Origin: Burkholderia sp. 9120
GTDB taxonomy: Bacteria > Pseudomonadota > Gammaproteobacteria > Burkholderiales > Burkholderiaceae
NCBI RefSeq assembly: GCF_000745015.1
Contig: NZ_JQNA01000002.1
Location: 1,612,001 to 1,676,000 of the forward strand
DNA length: 64,000 nucleotides
Direction of reading: 5' to 3'
Position 1 is the stretch's first letter. Every line of letters starts with the position of its first letter. Below, one piece after another: positions 62,600 through 64,000 of the stretch. The notes under the pieces were generated by a model. That model saw only the letters and a program-made list of their open reading frames with translations, had not been told where the DNA came from and ran no database searches. Made by a program: the position numbers and the translations under genes.

Positions 62600-63745
62600 T
62601 CAAGATAACTGCCCACCCGCGGGCACTTCCTCGCGCACCGAACTGCTGCGCTTTTCCGGGAACAGCGCGTTGCGCATCAGCAGGAACGGGTATTCGATCG
62701 CGCGCGTGGTCACGTAGCCGATAAAGATGGCAATCGCGAATTGCGCCGTCAGCGCGAGCACCCAGATCAGGCTCGGCGGAAATCCCATTGCCGTGGTCTT
62801 GCGAATCAGGATGTCGCCCGGCGCGAGCGCCAGCGAATGCCACAAGTAAATCCCGTACGAATAGAGGCCGATCCACGCCACGCCGCGGTAAATCCACGAC
62901 TCGCGCAGCGAGCCGGAATACTCGAGCACCAGCACGATCAGCGCGGCGAAACCGAGCGCCTGAATCGTATAGCCGATGCTTTCGTCGAGCGCGAGATTTT
63001 TGGTCGCGAGCACCAGCCACGCACACAGGATAACGACGCCGAGAATCAGCAGCCCTTTGCGCCTGGCGAGCTGATGATAGACAGCGGGCTTCATCCAGTA
63101 GATCGCCGACAGAATCACGCCGACGAGCAAACTGTCGATCCGGTACTGCGTGTAGGCGAACGCGCCATCCAGATCGCCACCCGCCACCGCGAAGCAGCGC
63201 GCGGTCAGCACCACCGCGCAGATTCCGGTCAGCACGCCGACAATCGTCCATGCACCGAGCTTCCAGCGCGCAAACAGCAACAGCAGCGCGGGCAGCACGA
63301 GATAAAAGTGTTCTTCGACCGCGAGACTCCAGGTCTGGGTAATCGAGGTGCCCAGATAGTTCTGCAGGTGGGTCAGGTTCTGAACGAGGAAGGTATTCCA
63401 CGGGTGCCGTCCGGCTAGCACATGGAAAGCAATCAGCACGTAGTAAGCGGGCCAGATGCGGAAAATCCGCCGCACGATAAAGCGCCGCGCATCGACGTGG
63501 CCGGTTTCAGCGTATTGGCGAAGCAACAGGCCGCCCACCAGAAAACCGCTCAGCGTGAAGAACAGATTCACGCCCTCGCGGCCGAAATTTTTCAGCGGAT
63601 ATTCGATGACCTGAATCAGGTAATTACCGGTTTGGACCGCGTGAAAGTGAAATCCCATCACCGCGATGATCGCGATGCCGCGGACGAAATCGAGTTCGAT
63701 CGCCCGTCCCCGTGTCGTGGGCCGCGCCCCGCCGAAAAATTTCAT
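62600..63745 (-). CDS. Acyltransferase family 3 protein (OafA/YrhL type)
   Basis: A 381-residue integral membrane acyltransferase with about ten segments. It begins IELDFVRGIAIIAVMGFHFH with the conserved R and H, then EGVNLFFTLSGFLVGGLLLR, FIVRRIFRIWPAYY and TQTWSLAVEEHFYLVLPALL. Such enzymes O-acetylate lipopolysaccharide or exopolysaccharide. AGGGGA precedes the ATG at 63745. It is followed by a strong terminator. The 255 bases from here to the window end show no gene. Confidence 0.95.
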   Translation of the reverse strand: MKFFGGARPTTRGRAIELDFVRGIAIIAVMGFHFHAVQTGNYLIQVIEYPLKNFGREGVNLFFTLSGFLVGGLLLRQYAETGHVDARRFIVRRIFRIWPAYYVLIAFHVLAGRHPWNTFLVQNLTHLQNYLGTSITQTWSLAVEEHFYLVLPALLLLFARWKLGAWTIVGVLTGICAVVLTARCFAVAGGDLDGAFAYTQYRIDSLLVGVILSAIYWMKPAVYHQLARRKGLLILGVVILCAWLVLATKNLALDESIGYTIQALGFAALIVLVLEYSGSLRESWIYRGVAWIGLYSYGIYLWHSLALAPGDILIRKTTAMGFPPSLIWVLALTAQFAIAIFIGYVTTRAIEYPFLLMRNALFPEKRSSSVREEVPAGGQLS

Positions 63746-64000
63746 GTTTTTCCCCTGTCATCTGGTGCAAGCGATCCCGCACTAGGGCATGGCCCTTTTT
63801 GCATCTTCCGTGGCTGCGTCCGTGTGTGCGCGCCAACTTCAAGACATTGGCCGACAACCTGTACCGATGTGCACGGCTCTTGCCGTAGCGAACTTGCATG
63901 GAACCCAGGTAAGCGCCAAAGCGCCAACGGGGGTCTATAGATAGGCACTTGCCGCCGTCGCCAGAACCCAGGCAATCGACGACGAATGCGGTCCAGGTAA

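Noticed and set aside
63746..64000. Gene at the right edge
   Set aside because: No frame with a start signal, composition or motif supporting a gene; the short frames are shadows.

Overview
The window is high-GC, densely coded chromosomal DNA that looks like a betaproteobacterium of the Burkholderiaceae, most likely Paraburkholderia or a close relative. This rests on the order yqgE-ruvX-pyrR-pyrB-pyrC', the groS-groL operon behind a perfect CIRCE element, a DUF3138-type porin-like gene, and MetA/DUF1254-type outer-membrane genes. No rRNA, tRNA, CRISPR array, insertion sequence, integrase or phage gene was seen, so this is core chromosome with several niche-adaptation cassettes. Species assignment is inference.

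Layout. 1-5.3 kb: the end of a surface-polysaccharide locus on the minus strand (flippase-like fragment, rfbBDAC for dTDP-L-rhamnose, an rmd-like GDP-D-rhamnose reductase). 5.5-14.4 kb: housekeeping genes: apaH; a pyrimidine operon (yqgE-ruvX-pyrR-pyrB-pyrC') ending in a PlsC-type acyltransferase; a FimL/ChpA-N-like protein; rubredoxin; thiD. 14.5-16.8 kb: two terminators, groL, groS, CIRCE and an overlapping sigma70/sigma32-like promoter. 17.0-24.1 kb: a sugar-acid cassette (FadR-type regulator, ribose-family ABC importer, zinc alcohol dehydrogenase, mannitol/fructuronate-type reductase) with two PdhR-like operators. 24.2-29.3 kb: a TetR-controlled EmrAB-NodT tripartite efflux pump with a perfect 27-bp palindrome and a 25-residue predicted lipoprotein at its end. 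29.3-34.1 kb: HD phosphohydrolase and metR/metE. 34.2-36.9 kb: an exported one-cysteine MsrA next to a DipZ-type thiol conduit. 37.1-40.6 kb: an OmpR-type two-component system, an M24 peptidase-like protein and a gamma-glutamylcyclotransferase-like protein.

40.6-52.5 kb is the most distinctive region. It holds four paralogues of the agmatine deiminase / peptidyl-arginine deiminase family: one cytoplasmic (AguA), one with a Tat signal, and two with a Tat signal followed by a lipobox. With them are an N-carbamoylputrescine amidase (AguB), two PotF-type polyamine-binding proteins with no permease or ATPase nearby, a porin-like protein and a LysR regulator. A 74-bp ungapped non-coding block is shared between the aguA/LysR intergenic region and the region upstream of the second potF gene. 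Together these suggest an envelope-plus-cytoplasm pathway for agmatine or related guanidino compounds. 52.9-58.5 kb: an outer-membrane / DUF1254 / outer-membrane cassette, then two low-complexity envelope proteins. 58.6-63.7 kb: a second polysaccharide region (two GT4 glycosyltransferases, a flippase, an OafA-type acyltransferase) bounded by a strong terminator hairpin.

All functions are read from motifs and context. No database search was run.
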